A stretch of DNA of 64,000 nucleotides. Source: Taiwanofungus camphoratus. Lineage: Eukaryota; Basidiomycota; Agaricomycetes; Polyporales; Taiwanofungaceae. This document shows, piece by piece, positions 21,920-34,180 of the stretch. The notes below the pieces were generated by a model, which was given only the letters and a program-made list of their open reading frames with translations, was not told where the DNA came from and ran no database searches. Position 1 is the first letter of the stretch, and every line of letters begins with the position of its first letter. The DNA is taken from positions 930,001-994,000 of the forward strand of contig CP021232.1 in the NCBI GenBank assembly GCA_003999685.1. The letters run 5' to 3'. A program made the translations under genes and the position numbers.

Positions 21920-22115
21920 CGCGGTCGAAGCAGGTCGTCCACAGCGGCACAGAGTGGGCGGTGTGTTTGCTGGATTTTGGTGGAGCGGCGAGGGTGAGCG
22001 AATGCCAGTAGACAGGCGGACGAGCGAGAAGTCGTGGAGGTAGTGTCGTTGGTAAAACGTCGCCGGCGAGTCTTGCCATCGCGGGTGACGGCGATCGCCA
22101 GCCTGGCGACTAAGG
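21920..22115 (-). promoter_or_regulatory. Upstream flank of the Zn2Cys6 regulator
   Basis: This is a short GC-rich stretch between the ATG at 21919 and the abrupt start of the AT-rich island. The promoter must lie here or extend into the island. No TATA box is evident. Confidence 0.3.
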
Positions 22116-24455
22116 CGGGGAAATAGGCTAATTAGCTCGGGGTAATTTTAAATTACATATAAATTACGGTAAATTTCAAAAGGGTCTGTGGTAAAATCTT
22201 GCAAGTTTCACCAAACAAGGCACGGTGCCAAATTGGCTCTAGCTCACTCAATTTTGCTTGTGTTGACTCATTCTATAAAGCAAAAATGTTTTATTCATCT
22301 GTGTGGAGGCACTGCACAATTTCCTCCTGAGTTTCACGAGTTGCAAATTTAGTGGCCTCCTGGATGAAGAACAGCTTGTGCTTGAGGCCTTATCTGCTTC
22401 TGCAGAACTCTTCTTGGGATAGATCTTGAGGGTCTTGTACAAATTTTGATCAAAGATTCCAAATTATTTTGATATTACACAAAGATATGATTACCCTCTT
22501 ATTCCCTCTCCTCTATCTGACATGCCATACGTACTATAACCTTGAGAACAAATCTGACCTACATATTGTGGATCAGAAGTTTTCTTGATGAGTTGGGAGC
22601 CAGAAGTTATGTCTGTTATATGAATTAGAAAGTGGTGGGGTTATAGAAAAGTTTCAAAGCTGTGCCTTGTCAGACAGGCCTTTGTTTATACATCTTTTTA
22701 TTCTTGACACATTCAATTACAGTGCTTTTTATAATTGTACCAAAAAGCAGAAACTGAAACTTGATTCTCAGAGCAGCCCAGGCATATGTGAAATGAGCCA
22801 GAAAGTGATACAAATTGGTATTCTATATTCTATTGCCTTATACATGAGGGCCTAACTCCATCAGAGAGGAGTGAGAACTTATGAACAGTACATTGTCCAA
22901 GCAGTGTAATGTTTGAGCTAAATGCTTGTGAAGCCTTATGTCATCCAGGTGTGAGGGAAGATACAAAACATGAGTATAATGGTAAGTAGATTGAACTTAG
23001 AATCTGACTGTATCAAATATAGGGCTATATATACAACTATCAGTGTGCACACAGATTAAAGACTACTCTAGAGCAGATTAGTCAGAAAGATAAGGTATGC
23101 TGAAGTATGAGTTAAAGGCTATGAGTCAGTGGGTCAAATTAGTGATAGTATTGTATGGGGAATGTATAAGTGGAGCCCAATAAGTAGGTATGTATAGGTA
23201 AAAAGAATTGTTTTACTATCCCTCTGCTAAGGTTGAAGTCTTATTTGACCAACTTACTGTTCTCCATCTTCATAGAGGCTCAGGATGTGATTGTTCCATT
23301 CACCATCATCATCAGACAGGGGAATGTTTCAAAACAGTAATACAATCTAGAGGACCCTGGCATCTAGAGAGTGCTTTATACTATTTTAGGATTATTTAGC
23401 ATGCAGGAACAAGATCCTGTTGTGCAAGACCTTGCACTTTTTGCTCTTCTATACTACTAAAACAAGATATACAGGCTTTCTAGACACTGCATAGGCCATT
23501 GTTCCCCTCTACACTCTATATACAGCTCTCAGCTCTTACTTCTTATTTTTTCTGTTGCAAAGACCTGCAAAGACCTTTGAAGAGCTGTAAAGTCCTGTGA
23601 AGTTTTAGCTAAAACTCACTAACTGACTGTAGGATGCTTGAGGATTTAGAAGGACTTAAAAAGCAAATAGAAGCATAAAAAGGGGATAAAAGAGGATATA
23701 TGATGAAAATGAGGGCAAATAGAGATGCAAAAGGCAACAAAGTTATCTAAAAGACTTCTTAAGCTTTTGTAGGTTAGCTGAAGTTAGCTAAAACTTTGAA
23801 AAACTTCAGAAGTTCTTAGAGTGAAATAGGAGAAATAGAGGAGAGATAGAAAGTGTATGAGAACTCTGAAATGTGATATATGTGGTGGGTGAGGTGACTT
23901 AGAGGGATATGAGGTCATAGTGTATGTTGAGATGTTAGCTGAGAAGCAATAGATGGATCAAAGGTTTAAAAGTATAAAGGTGTGATAGAAACTAGATCAG
24001 GGACCATAGAAAGGAGGATAGAATGTAGTAGTGATGCAATGTAAGCCTTTGGGTATAACTAAGGTGGAGGCCCATCAGATAAATGAGATAGAAAGTATAA
24101 GAGAGTATAAAGTCATGCTAACTTCACAGATTGTAGAATGTAGATCAAAAAGTATAGGTGTAATTGTAGATACTGTCACAAGGGTAGACATAGTTGAAGA
24201 GACTGAGATGAAGCTTAGAGTGGAGATTTAGTGACTTGGAGAGATTTCTAAGTCCCTGTTTTCAGCACACTATAAGATCATAGGGGAACTGATATTCCTG
24301 AGAGGGAGTGTAGACTGCCCAGTCCTCAGCTGCCTGCTTACCTCTGATGGTGTGACCATGCAATGCGCGACTCGCTTCAGCCACGTGCACGTCATCACTG
24401 AGGGCCCAAATGCATTAAATCGCTTCTGATATGGGTGCGATCCATGACTGAATTG
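22116..24455. mobile_element. AT-rich island, probable decayed mobile element of unknown family
   Basis: Base composition changes sharply at ~22.12 kb and returns at ~24.45 kb. Inside, the DNA is strongly AT-rich, with A/G-rich + strand runs such as ttagctaaaact, which recurs near 23608 and 23790. A promoter-like stretch (CTCTATATACAGCTCTCAGCTC, near 23517-23538) resembles the TATA/initiator region seen in fungal transposon ends. Short protein-like fragments are visible on the minus strand near 22280-22440, but none is a recognisable enzyme domain and no long frame survives. I could not define terminal repeats or target-site duplications. It looks like an old, much-decayed insertion between two GC-rich genes. 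The family is unknown and I make no age estimate beyond 'old'. Confidence 0.45.
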
Positions 24456-24985
24456 TATAGTGAAGGAGACTGCAGGCTGGGCTCTGTCCTTGAGAACAGA
24501 CTGTGCGTGTGACACGGCCATGAGCCTTCGTCGTGCCCATGAGGCGCGCGATGCGATTCAATCAAGCCCATCACGGGTCCCCTCCTCTCCTCCCTCCTTC
24601 CTTTCGACGGCCGCTATACGAGCCAGGTCCTTCTGGATGCCCCCACCACTTGCAGATAACCGCGCCCCGCTGCGTCGACGATCGGCGTGCACCTATCACC
24701 ACGTGGTGGGCACGCCGCACACGCCAGCCTCGCCCACGCCGTTGCAACGCGCCGTCGCTCCATATCGCGGGAGTGCTGTGCACAATGGAGCAGCGCCAGT
24801 GCCGTCCACTCCGGGCGTACATCTACACGCTCGCCATGGGACCTCTGCGCACCTCTCCCCGTCTCCCTGAGCAGCCGTCCCTCGCCCGCCCATGACATGC
24901 TACCTGCCGCTCACGCTCTCGACGAACAGCAAGGGTGCGCACTTGCCGCTCGCCGTAGGGCAACGTCCGAGAACTGACCGCCGCA
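24456..24985 (+). promoter_or_regulatory. Upstream region of the coiled-coil protein gene
   Basis: GC content rises again here. Open frames on both strands overlap and show no domain. It should contain the promoter and leader of the gene starting at 24986. No TATA box was identified. Confidence 0.3.
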
Positions 24986-27397
24986 ATGCTTCCCAGCACC
25001 GAATTCCCCTTCCCGCGGATGGACCCCGTCGCGCGGTCCTCGTCCAGCGACACCCTCCCTTCCGCGCACAGCTCGCTCGCGAAAGCGCACCACTCCTCCT
25101 CTTCCTCCCCCTCGCCCCGCCCCGCGCGCCGCCGTGCCGACCGCAGCGACCGCGAACACGAACGCGAACAAGGCCATGACCGCGACCGTGACCGCGCCGG
25201 CGCCAAGTCCAAGCTGCTCGCGCGCCTGATGCACCGCGAGGAGGGCGACGCGCATCAGCTGCGCACGCTCCTCGTGCTCACCTCCGAGCGGCTCGAGCAC
25301 GAGACGCGCCGCGCGGACGATGCGGAGCGCCGCGTCGGCGAGGCGCTGCAACGGCTGCGCGCCGCGCACGAGGCCACGATGCTCGCGCAGGCAGAGGCCG
25401 CACGCGCCGCGGCGGAGCTGCGGCTGCACCGGGCGCGCCTCGACGAGGCACAGCGCGAGATCTTCCGCGCGCAGGAGCTCGTCGACCGTCTGGAGCAGCA
25501 GCGGCTCGACGCGGAGGCGGAGGCCGCCCGCGCGCGGGACAAGGCGCGGAGGTTCCGGGAGGACTCCATTGTCGCACGGGCAAGGGAGGAGGGCAGGAGA
25601 CAGGGCTTCCAGGAGGGCCTCTCGAGGGGAAGAAACGTCGCCCACTACGAAGCCGCTGCCGCTGAACGAGCGAATACTGGACGATATGCGCGGCCCCGAC
25701 CGCAGGAAGAACGCTTCGCAGACGACGACGACGAGGACAACGAAAATAATAACAATAATAATGGCGATGACGACGACGATGACGACGGTAGCCAACCTGA
25801 GGTCATCGTCCCGATCCCCCGTTCTCCTGAACAATCCAGCTGGCGCCCTCCCTCGCGGTGCGTTGTCCGTCCTGATGATACTAGCGGTGTTGAATTGTCT
25901 TTGCAGCTCAACGAACAGCAGAGCGAGCCGCACCAGCCCGCCTCGTGTCCCTGAAGAAACCCAAGACCCCATTTTATCAATTCGCACCACAACAACACAC
26001 TCTCCCGCCCCGAGACCACCAGCCACGCCCGACCCCGTTCCCGTCCCCGATCCAAGCAGAATCCGCCATCCAGGCGACGACCAAATACGCCCTGTCCCCA
26101 TCCACGACCCCGCGCCGCCGCCATCGCACCCCCCCGTCGACATCCCGGCGGACAGCTGGATCCCGTACATGGACAGAGAGAGCGGCATGTTCATCCATCC
26201 CCCCCGCGAGCTCCCGCGCCCCGCATCGCCCCGCGCGCCCGGCCCCCCGCTCCCAGACGCGCCCGCACAGGAAGCCGGCTACGAGCCCTCCGTCCGCTCC
26301 CGCGACTTTGCGTACGCGCAGCGCAGCGAGCCCGCCCCGCCCCCGCGCCTGGGCGTGGCGGCGCCCTTCTCCCCGCAGTCGCGCACCTCGACGAACATAT
26401 CGCAGTACGACCTCGTCAGCGCGCACCAGAACAGGCCGGACGGCAGCCGCGGGAGCGCGCAGGACGCGCTCGCGGGGCTGCGGCAGGTGATCAGCGCGCC
26501 GCCTGGCCTGGATGCGGATGCGGGGCGGCCCCGGACGCCGGCGGGGACGGCCCGCGAGGACGTACGTCCCCATTGAAGGCCTCTGCTGTTGGGTTTTATC
26601 TGACGTTGCGCCGTGCGGGTGTCCAGCGCAGGGTCCTGTCGCCTCGTGGTCCGCGCCCGAGGGACGATTTCCCGCTCCACACGGCTGGGCCGTCTGCGGA
26701 GGCCGCGCATGGCCAACATCGACGCGAGCAGGAATCCGGGTCGAGGAGCCCGCTGGAGCGGCTGTTCAAGAAGCGGTACCGCACCAGGACCTCGGGCAGC
26801 AGCAACGGTGTTCCCGATATCACCGTGGAGTCCCCGGTGAGCCGCGCCTCGGGTATTCCCCGCTGTTGCAGAACGACTGATCGTTTTGCGTTGTAGTCGG
26901 AGACGACGGGTTCGCGCGTTTCCACGACGAGGACGGTCAACGAGCCACACCTCTTGAGTCCTGAATTTTCCCATCGGCCATTACCCGGTTCGGAGCACCC
27001 TGCGGTCTCGACGGAGGCGCCTGACGACCAAAGACCCCTGCCTCCCCTCCCCGAGCTCGGTCTTTCCACACCTGGCGCACCGTTGGCGATCGAACAGCTC
27101 CCTGCTGGCTTCGTGCCGCTGACCTCGTTCGCCCCTGCGGCGAAGCCAGGCGACTGGGGCCATTTCCAGACAGACGCCGCTAGCCCGCACAGGTCCGCAA
27201 GCAGCCCTGGGCCAAAACCGAGCCCGCGCTATGCGGAGGCGCCCGTCCCGCCCGGGGTCGTGTATCCAGTGCCCCCTGGCAGGAGCGCGACGCCCCATGT
27301 CGCGGCGGGTGTCCCGCTGCCTCCCTCCCCTGCCGGGTCGCACCGCAAGCGGAGTCCCGCCGGCCATCTCTCACCCCTTTCGCTGCAGCTCTTCTAG
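24986..27397 (+). CDS. Coiled-coil protein of unknown function with disordered tail
   Basis: Exons 24986-25857, 25907-26561, 26627-26836 and 26897-27397 give 745 residues with every junction in frame. The N-terminus is Ser-rich and then highly charged (DREHEREQGHDRDRDR). Residues ~75-215 form a continuous Glu/Arg/Ala coiled coil (RTLLVLTSERLEHETRRAD onward) ending EEGRRQGFQEGLSRGRN. An acidic Asp/Asn microsatellite-encoded run follows, then Pro-rich segments containing DSWIPYMDRESGMFIHPPRE. The C-terminal third is Ser/Pro-rich, with SPLERLFKKRYRTRTSG the best-looking conserved island. No catalytic domain is seen. A scaffold or cytoskeleton-associated role is only suggested by the coiled coil. 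Several long antisense and off-frame ORFs here are artefacts of GC-rich codon use. Confidence 0.72.
25725..25792 (+). repeat. In-frame GAC/GAT and AAT microsatellite
   Basis: Runs of GAC/GAT flank an AAT run inside exon 1 of the coiled-coil gene. They encode an Asp-Asn-Asp low-complexity stretch. Length probably varies between strains. Confidence 0.7.
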
Positions 27398-28156
27398 CTG
27401 CTTCGTGCTCAATATGGAGCCATCTCAACCACACAAGACGCCAAGTATACACAGGGGCTCTCTGTCGCTGCATTTCTAGCCTGGCACGGCGGACTTCAGT
27501 TTCCAAAAAAAAAAACCATTCTATGCACGCGCTCATTTTACACTGCATTGTTCCATTGAGGCTGAGGTCTGGAACCTAACTTTTTTCTACAGACGAATTT
27601 CTCCATGGAAAATTGAGTAAAGAGTTCATATAACAGCCCGTCATTAAGTCCTTCCATATTGAATGGCATAAATGGCAGGTCGAGGAGAGGCTGGTTTTGC
27701 CGAGATTAAGTGGGGGCTGGATGGTTGTGCTAGAAAGAGACCCTGTTGATCGTGATATGCATGCGAAGAATCGGAAGTAGTCGAAAGCTATACTATGCCT
27801 CACCGGGGAGTTGGCACCCGCTAGGCAGGTAACGCACAAGTAACACCACTGTCGCACGTGCCGACTTGAGGGACCGCTGCAAATCAGTGCGAAACCAGCC
27901 TCGTCCGAGGAGTGGCTGACCTCAAGATAAAGCGGATATATAAAAACCTATGTATACTTGAAATTTCTAAGGGAAACAACAGTGTCTAAGTCAGATATCA
28001 TGGGGGTGCCGACTCCTTGGTGAGGCATAGTATTCTGACAGATGATATCGATTTTTGGTGATACAAAGCAGCTTGTTGGCTTGCGAATCGATTACTCTGG
28101 AGGACAATGTCAAGGTAACAGATGTATCTCAGTAGCACAGTAGAGTAAGGGCACAG
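27398..28156. other. Convergent 3' region, no gene seen
   Basis: This lies between the stops of the coiled-coil gene (+) and the EEP gene (-). It has an A12-like run near 27506-27517 and a clear drop in GC. No domain-bearing frame was found. Confidence 0.45.
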
Positions 28157-29607
28157 CTAAATTGAGACGTCGGCGAAGACTGGGCGATGGTCACTTGCGA
28201 GAATGCCATCATCCGTAAGCGATGAACCTACTTTGTAGGCATTTGCTGTCCTACTTGGAATGTGAATTCCTCAAGTTCATCAATGATAAGCATTATACTG
28301 ACCAGCCCCCGTTGCTGCCCCCAAACACAAAGTCGATACGCGTAAAAACCGAGGCATCTCCGGGTCTGTTGAATCCCGTGAACGTTGCGAAGTCGCCCGA
28401 GACGCGCATTCTTGGCGTTTGCCCTTTCAAATCACGCATGACAAAGCCGGGGAAGGCATGGTCGGGAACCGCGTACTTTTGCGCAAATGTCGAGTCGATC
28501 GCGCTTGGAGGCAGAGCGCCGGTGATAATCTGATACGCGCCAGAGTCCCAACCCGTCGACGCACTATTGAAGTCTCCGGTTATGAATACTGGCCCGCCGG
28601 TCGTGTAGGCTTCGTAGCGGGCCCGCGTGAGGAGAAGTGAAGCGGAGAGACGACGTTGGGCGTCGGAACGGTCATCGAGATGCGTATTCAAGAGCGTAAA
28701 CGTTTGCGGTGCTACAGTGGTGGAAGACTGCAATGTGAACCTAGCAGCCTCGCACACTCGGAATGACCCAGCGCTGGGATATTTAGAAGGTTCGAATGGA
28801 GTGTCTCTGGTCAAAATGATTCCGTGAGTCAAACAATCAGACGATACACTGCAGCGCGTACGAAAGCCAGAACGAATCCTTTCTGATCAAGGTGATATCC
28901 GACCTGAGCATTCGGGCTCAATTCCGAGCGGTTTTTTGGGTTGATATTGGTGAAAGGCACATTACGTTTTGTAGAAAATGGGACAGAATTCGCCTGCCAT
29001 TTCACCATCATCGCGCCCAACTCCAAGCTACATTGCAGCATTTAATGTGTTCAGGCATACTGTATATTGAAAGCATGATGGGAACACTTGCCCACGCCCA
29101 TTCGTCCCCTAGTAGCTCAGCAAGATCATTTACTTGCCTGATCAGCGCTTCTTGGAAACCTGAGAGATGACCAAGGAGGTTAATCGAGGTCTATTTGACG
29201 GAATGTATTAGCCAACCTATCAGAATGGGTTCCTCGTTTAACAGCTGCTGAGCTACTTTGATTCTCCGTGTGCTCCATGGCTGTTCTCCAGTCTTGTTCA
29301 AGAACCTAGGTCGCTCCAAAGGGTCCGGAAGTGCATCGAGAGACTGGGGGACTGTTATTCTGTCCGGCTGAGAATCGTAACGGAGGTTATACGTCGCGAT
29401 GCGCATACGCATGCCCGTGGATGCAGACTGTGGGATGCGATTTGATTTAGACCATAGTACGAGCAAGGTAACCAGTGATGCTATATATGCCGCCATCATC
29501 GTCCTTGATAACAAGAATCTCGACTGTCTCCCAGTAGACCGAAGGCCTCTCATCTGTTCTTGAAGCTTTGACCCCATGCCTTTGGACCCCCGACGAACTC
29601 GCTTCAT
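28157..29607 (-). CDS. Endonuclease/exonuclease/phosphatase (EEP) family protein, membrane-anchored
   Basis: Six exons, 29607-29217, 29159-29092, 29027-28966, 28903-28862, 28806-28303 and 28250-28157, encode 386 residues. A hydrophobic segment near residues 38-55 (MMAAYIASLVTLLVLW) acts as a signal anchor. The EEP fold follows in order: RIATYNLRYDSQPD; FQEALIRQVNDL with the metal-binding Glu; VGRDDG; FWLSDTPFEPSKYPSAGSFR; TLLNTHLDDRSDAQRR; FITGDFNS; IDFVFGG; and the terminal ASDHRPVFADV with the catalytic His. The family cuts phosphodiester bonds in nucleic acids or lipids with Mg2+. The anchor suggests secretory-pathway or surface action, and the substrate is unknown. The second intron begins GC (GCAAGT), the only GC-AG intron I identified here. 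An alternative start at 29577 gives a slightly shorter N-terminus. Confidence 0.88.
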
Positions 29608-30160
29608 GCATGAAGCAAGCTGATTATATTACCTCACATGTCGGATATATCACTGGCGAAACAAGGGACAACGAAACTGACCTCCTGTAACTTTTCCGGG
29701 GGCTCAATTGCCGCACGTAAGAAGTAGTATATCACAGAACGGATTCCCAGTGAGACGGTCAACGCGGTTCCGGATATGTGATGGTCAAGTGAAGGGTTGA
29801 ATACTCGAAGGGCGGTCACTGTACACTACAATGCCAGTATTGCTCAGGTTTACCACGACTACGGCATATCATCATGTGGAGGCCGAAGCAATGCCGCTAG
29901 TACACGAATGAGGCAAATCTTTGCCACCCAACCAAGGGCTCAGCGACTCGGAATAATGGTACATGAAGTAAACTAGCACAGCACCATCAGGAAAGGCGAA
30001 AGGCATCTCAACTATCTATACACAGACCAAAATTCGATGGACAGAGACAAGGAACTATGTGAAACACTTGGACTTCGAAGGGAGGTTTTCGAATCACGGT
30101 CATACATATCCGGGATTTCATCAAAGCAGATGCAACGCAGTCAATTTCGCTTGGAAGAGA
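29608..30160. other. Intergenic region between two minus-strand genes
   Basis: A minus-strand open frame at 29634-29819 (60 codons) is protein-like but has no partner exon or domain. The region should hold the EEP promoter and the 3' UTR of the AAA ATPase gene lies at its right edge. Confidence 0.35.
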
Positions 30161-32755
30161 TTATTTGCTTCGAGTCATGGAAGTAAACTCAGCCGCGAAT
30201 TCATCCATGGCATCGAGGGTTTCCACAAGGTGTACGAAACCAAGCTTCTCGTGTCTACTCACAGCGAGTGAATTCGCTGTCCGAGTGGCGTTCTTGATCT
30301 GTCGTCCGTTGATGTCCCGGCTTGCCAGTTTCTCCAACAGTTCCTCGTTGAAGTCCTCCATCTGAGCTCCAACTTTCTGAAGGAAAGCGCGCCAGACTTG
30401 AACCTTGGCGGATTTGGATAATTCCTGGAAGTGCAGTGCAACGTGAATACGAGACAAGAAGGCCTCATCGAAAGTTTTAACGCGGTTGGTGGTCAGGAAG
30501 AGAATTCCACGATAGTACTCCACGTGTCGGAGGCTATGTAGCGATGAATAACATAAGGTGTCAATAGAGGTGTCCGAATGAGGTGAATATACAGGCGTAC
30601 AAGATAGCAACCATGGCATTGCGCTCCAGATCGTGCGAAGAGCGCTGTTCCAGGAAAACATCGGCCTGCGAGTAAATGTTACCTCAGCATTGTTCCAGCC
30701 AAAGGATAGTAGTGAATAACAGCACCTCATCAATGAGAACGATTGCCTTCCATATGGTCGCGATCTCAAGCACCCTTTCAAGCTCTTGGTCTACTTCGGC
30801 CGCCTGGGTGCCGAGGTCACCGCCTCCCACCACATACAGTGGTCTCCTCACGTGCTCGCTGGTCGCTTCCGCGGAAAGCGTCTTACCCACTCCGGGAGGA
30901 CCAAAGAGATTGATGACCAGGCCGTGACCCTTGCCTTGCACGAAGTCATCGAAGCCAAGATCAGCATTGTGAGCCTCCACGAGGGACTGCAAGAGAACTT
31001 TGCGATCTCCCGGGAGGACCAGATTGGCGAAGGCCTCGTCATTCCAGACGATGGGCAAGACGTGCTTGACGTTGAATTCGACTATAACATAGGGTGAGCA
31101 AATCAAGCCAGTTTGTACGATCTAGACTGGGCTTACGCCATATCTTGTCTGATAAACTGAATCCATACACGACTGGGGAAGTAAGAATAAGTTCGTCATC
31201 TGTCAACTCCAACATGTCTTCTCCTGGGGTCTTTGATCGAACTCGGAGTGTCGGGATATGACTGTCTGAAGGACAGAATATTAGACATACGAACGAGACG
31301 TACGTTTCGACAGTAGACGGTACAATAGTACATACTTGGGTCAATTGTGACTGGCGTGGGAGCCATGTCGTCCCTCTGATGCATGTCTGGCGCCTCAACC
31401 TTGGTTATAGGAAGGTCGTAGTTCGGGTTAAACTGCTTGAAATTAGCTGTACGACTAAACTCAGTCGCCGAATGAAGTTGGACAATGACGGAGCATTACC
31501 TCTATCAACCATGATACGAGAATTGATCTGATCGAGTAGAGTTTAATTGATGTGGATCTGAATATGCAGAGAAAACACCAACGCTGTATTTGACCGCCTT
31601 CTTGCAAGTACCCATGTTCGTCATCAATGCAGCAGTCCCCTTGTAATTCATGTGATGTATGCCTCTCAATGAGATCCACTTGCGCCCGCGTGCAAGTAGT
31701 TCCTTCTTCAATTCGACATGCGCTGGATGATACTTTAGAGGGTATGTGTCCAATGAGTTGATCTTGACGGTGCCCTTGAAGGATGGCAAGACTATCCTAT
31801 TCTCCACTCTGCCGTACGATTTCCCTCCTCCGGCCTTCCGCAATTCGGCATTGATGGTGTCGAATAGTGGGGTATTCTCGTCGACAGCATCGACAGCATC
31901 GACGCTCTCACATATTAAATCGTACAACCCACCACCTCCTATGCTCACTTTCGACACAGATTTAAGCTGCACCGCACGCAGTTCGCCAGTGATGGGACAC
32001 TCCGTGATAAGAATAGAACGCGGCACCAATATGGCGTAGAGGAGGTCGAAAGTAATTTCGCCGTGCGAGGTGAGGTTCGCAATTCTTGTGAGGGTGCCGT
32101 GGTAATCCTTGCGAAGATAATCAAGAAGTACGCCGAGTGAAATAAGCACATGGCCCTCTTCCGTTGATAGGTTCTTTTTGTCTTTCAGCCTCCGTTGATA
32201 TTCCTCGAACTGGGGATAGAATGTCAGCAGCAGTTGAGGGTCAAGCTGTTGCCGGTACTGCGTCAGTACAAGAGATAGTCAGATCGCAGTATGCGAACAC
32301 ACCTCAACAGGCTCTGAGGTCCACGAGAGGCCGGGTACTTGCTGTATTACATCTTTACAGGCTGTCAAGAGATACGGACTCTTTACTACAACTTGAAAGG
32401 TAGGTTCCAACTGCTGATCGCGGGGCATCTTGCGGACGACCACAAAGCAATAAGATTGCCACGGATCAGAATCGTTGACACCATTGCCCATCGGGCGTAT
32501 CATCTCAGGAGTAACTTTGGAACTCGAGCTTCTGTATTTCCATGACTTTGTCCAGTTGCTATAATAGAAATCGACACGTTTGACCTTCAGATTTGGCACG
32601 GGCGGCGGAACTGCAGTCAACAGAGCTGCAGTAGAGTCCGCATCCCCGTGGTCACCATCTTGTGTACTTGTGTTATCCGCAAATCTTTCTTTTTCAGTGA
32701 GTTCTTGTCGGCGACTGGAACGAGAGGACCGCTTGGAAGACAGGTAGCGCTGCAT
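30161..32755 (-). CDS. AAA+ ATPase with fungal N-terminal domain
   Basis: Start at 32755 (MQRYLSSKRSSRSSRRQEL), stop at 30161; roughly 700 residues in several exons. A Ser/Arg-rich head is followed by a fungal-specific region: VKRVDFYYSNWTKSWKYRS, PWQSYCFVVV, HVLISLGVLLDYLRKDY, TFDLLYAILVPRS and RKWISLRGIHHMNYKG. This is the arrangement of the DUF7025-type AAA proteins common in mushrooms. The AAA core has Walker A (FGPPGVGKTLSAEATSEH), Walker B (KAIVLIDEADVFLEQR, across an intron), GILFLTTNR as sensor 1, and ASRDINGRQIKNATRTA as the C-terminal helical lid. It should use ATP hydrolysis to remodel a protein partner; the partner and location are unknown. The family is usually multicopy. It sits in a mid-GC stretch, unlike the GC-rich genes to the left. 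Confidence 0.85.
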
Positions 32756-34180
32756 GACTTTCTTACAGTGACGATAGTGGGCTGGGGATAAACAGCAAGG
32801 ATTCGACTGGATAAATTTATAAATGCAATTTAGAGAGCGCCGATGCTTTCCACTTCAGGGTACCGCAGTAACTGCCGAAGTGACTTCCTGGAACTATTGG
32901 CAGCAAGGAAGATCAGATATTGTTGGAAGCATAGCCTGAACGTCCTGCCTTACAACATGGAACGTCGCTCGGTCGGTGTCATCTCGGCTCCTTTCCGTCA
33001 CTTTGACTCAGTTTGCGGTTCTCCTATAGAGTCAACACAAGGTTGTCATGTAGTTAGTCACAATATCAACATGAGTCTCAAGGCTTGCAAATGACAGCGC
33101 CGAGGGAATCCTTCTTCGAGGCGGTGCGAACCCTAATACAGCGTGTTAATGGATTAAGGGACCAGGAATACCCAAGCCAGGCTGTACGCGATAAGACCAG
33201 CGTCAAAAGATACTGAATTTAGGGGTGATATCTGTGAATCCGAACATGCACCAACGCCTTGGGAGGCTACATTGGAATCAGTACTTTAGGCCTAGTTAGT
33301 GAAAGGTGATGCTATCGTGTCTCGGAAGCCGCAGATTATGAGCGCTAAGGCCAGTCGGGTGATTCCGAGCACGCAAGGAAACTGCCTTGGCGAGCTACTG
33401 TCAGTTTCAGCAAAGGACGTACCTCCACGAGGCGTCTTACTTGAGTCGATGCGTGGATATTAAAACGACTAGCTGGAATTCCTCCCGTCAACAAGCAATT
33501 GAATATCAGTGGGACCGTTGGACCTGACGTGTCGACACCCAACATTACCACGTTCTTACGGTCAATGAAGCTTCCAATTTGCGACGGTCTTGCATCACCT
33601 AGCAAGAGCTTTCATTTATGACTCCTAATTCTCACGAAGGAGCTCCCAAGTAGCACCCCAGTTCTTATGTCACCTTAAATTCAGACTCGGATGCCGTCTA
33701 CAATTGCGTCATCTAAGCCTCGTGCCAGTGACCTCCATCACCAATCGAGTTCCCTATTTAGGTCAAGCACGATATATCGAAGTAGATTCTCGATGTAAGT
33801 ACATACCAGCGTCTACGTCTGACCAGATACAGCCCAGACTCCGGTGAATTAGTTCAGAGTGCATCTCAAAAGAGTTGAGATCCGTCTCAGACTGTCAAGT
33901 GAGCGGCTATCCAACCTAAGGCGAATAAGATTGACCATGAAGCCGAACCTGATGGTCCCCATGCGAATAGAGATAAAGCTCGTCCACTGCTGGCGCTCGA
34001 ACTGGATGATGAGGCAGCTGATGGTTTGGCTGCGAGACTTATTAGAATAGATCACCAGTAGGTAAATCGCGACAGTCTCACATGATAACGTAGCTGAAGG
34101 GCCGACCGATGACGAGGAAGTCGTCGTATTCGATCTGAACGAGTCATTAAGGTCTGCACAATCACTCTGCAGGAGTACAC
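32756..34180. other. 1.4 kb stretch without a supported gene
   Basis: This lies upstream of the AAA ATPase start and downstream of the thaumatin-like stop. Open frames (such as 33345-33605 on -) have no domain and no clear splicing. The TLP 3' UTR and AAA promoter are expected. Confidence 0.4.

Noticed and set aside
22260-24240. An intact coding element in the AT-rich island
   Set aside because: Only short shreds are open and none matches an enzyme domain, so I call it a decayed element of unknown family.
24911-26194. 427-codon open frame on the - strand
   Set aside because: Antisense shadow of the coiled-coil gene; the + strand frame has in-frame introns and a clear coiled coil.
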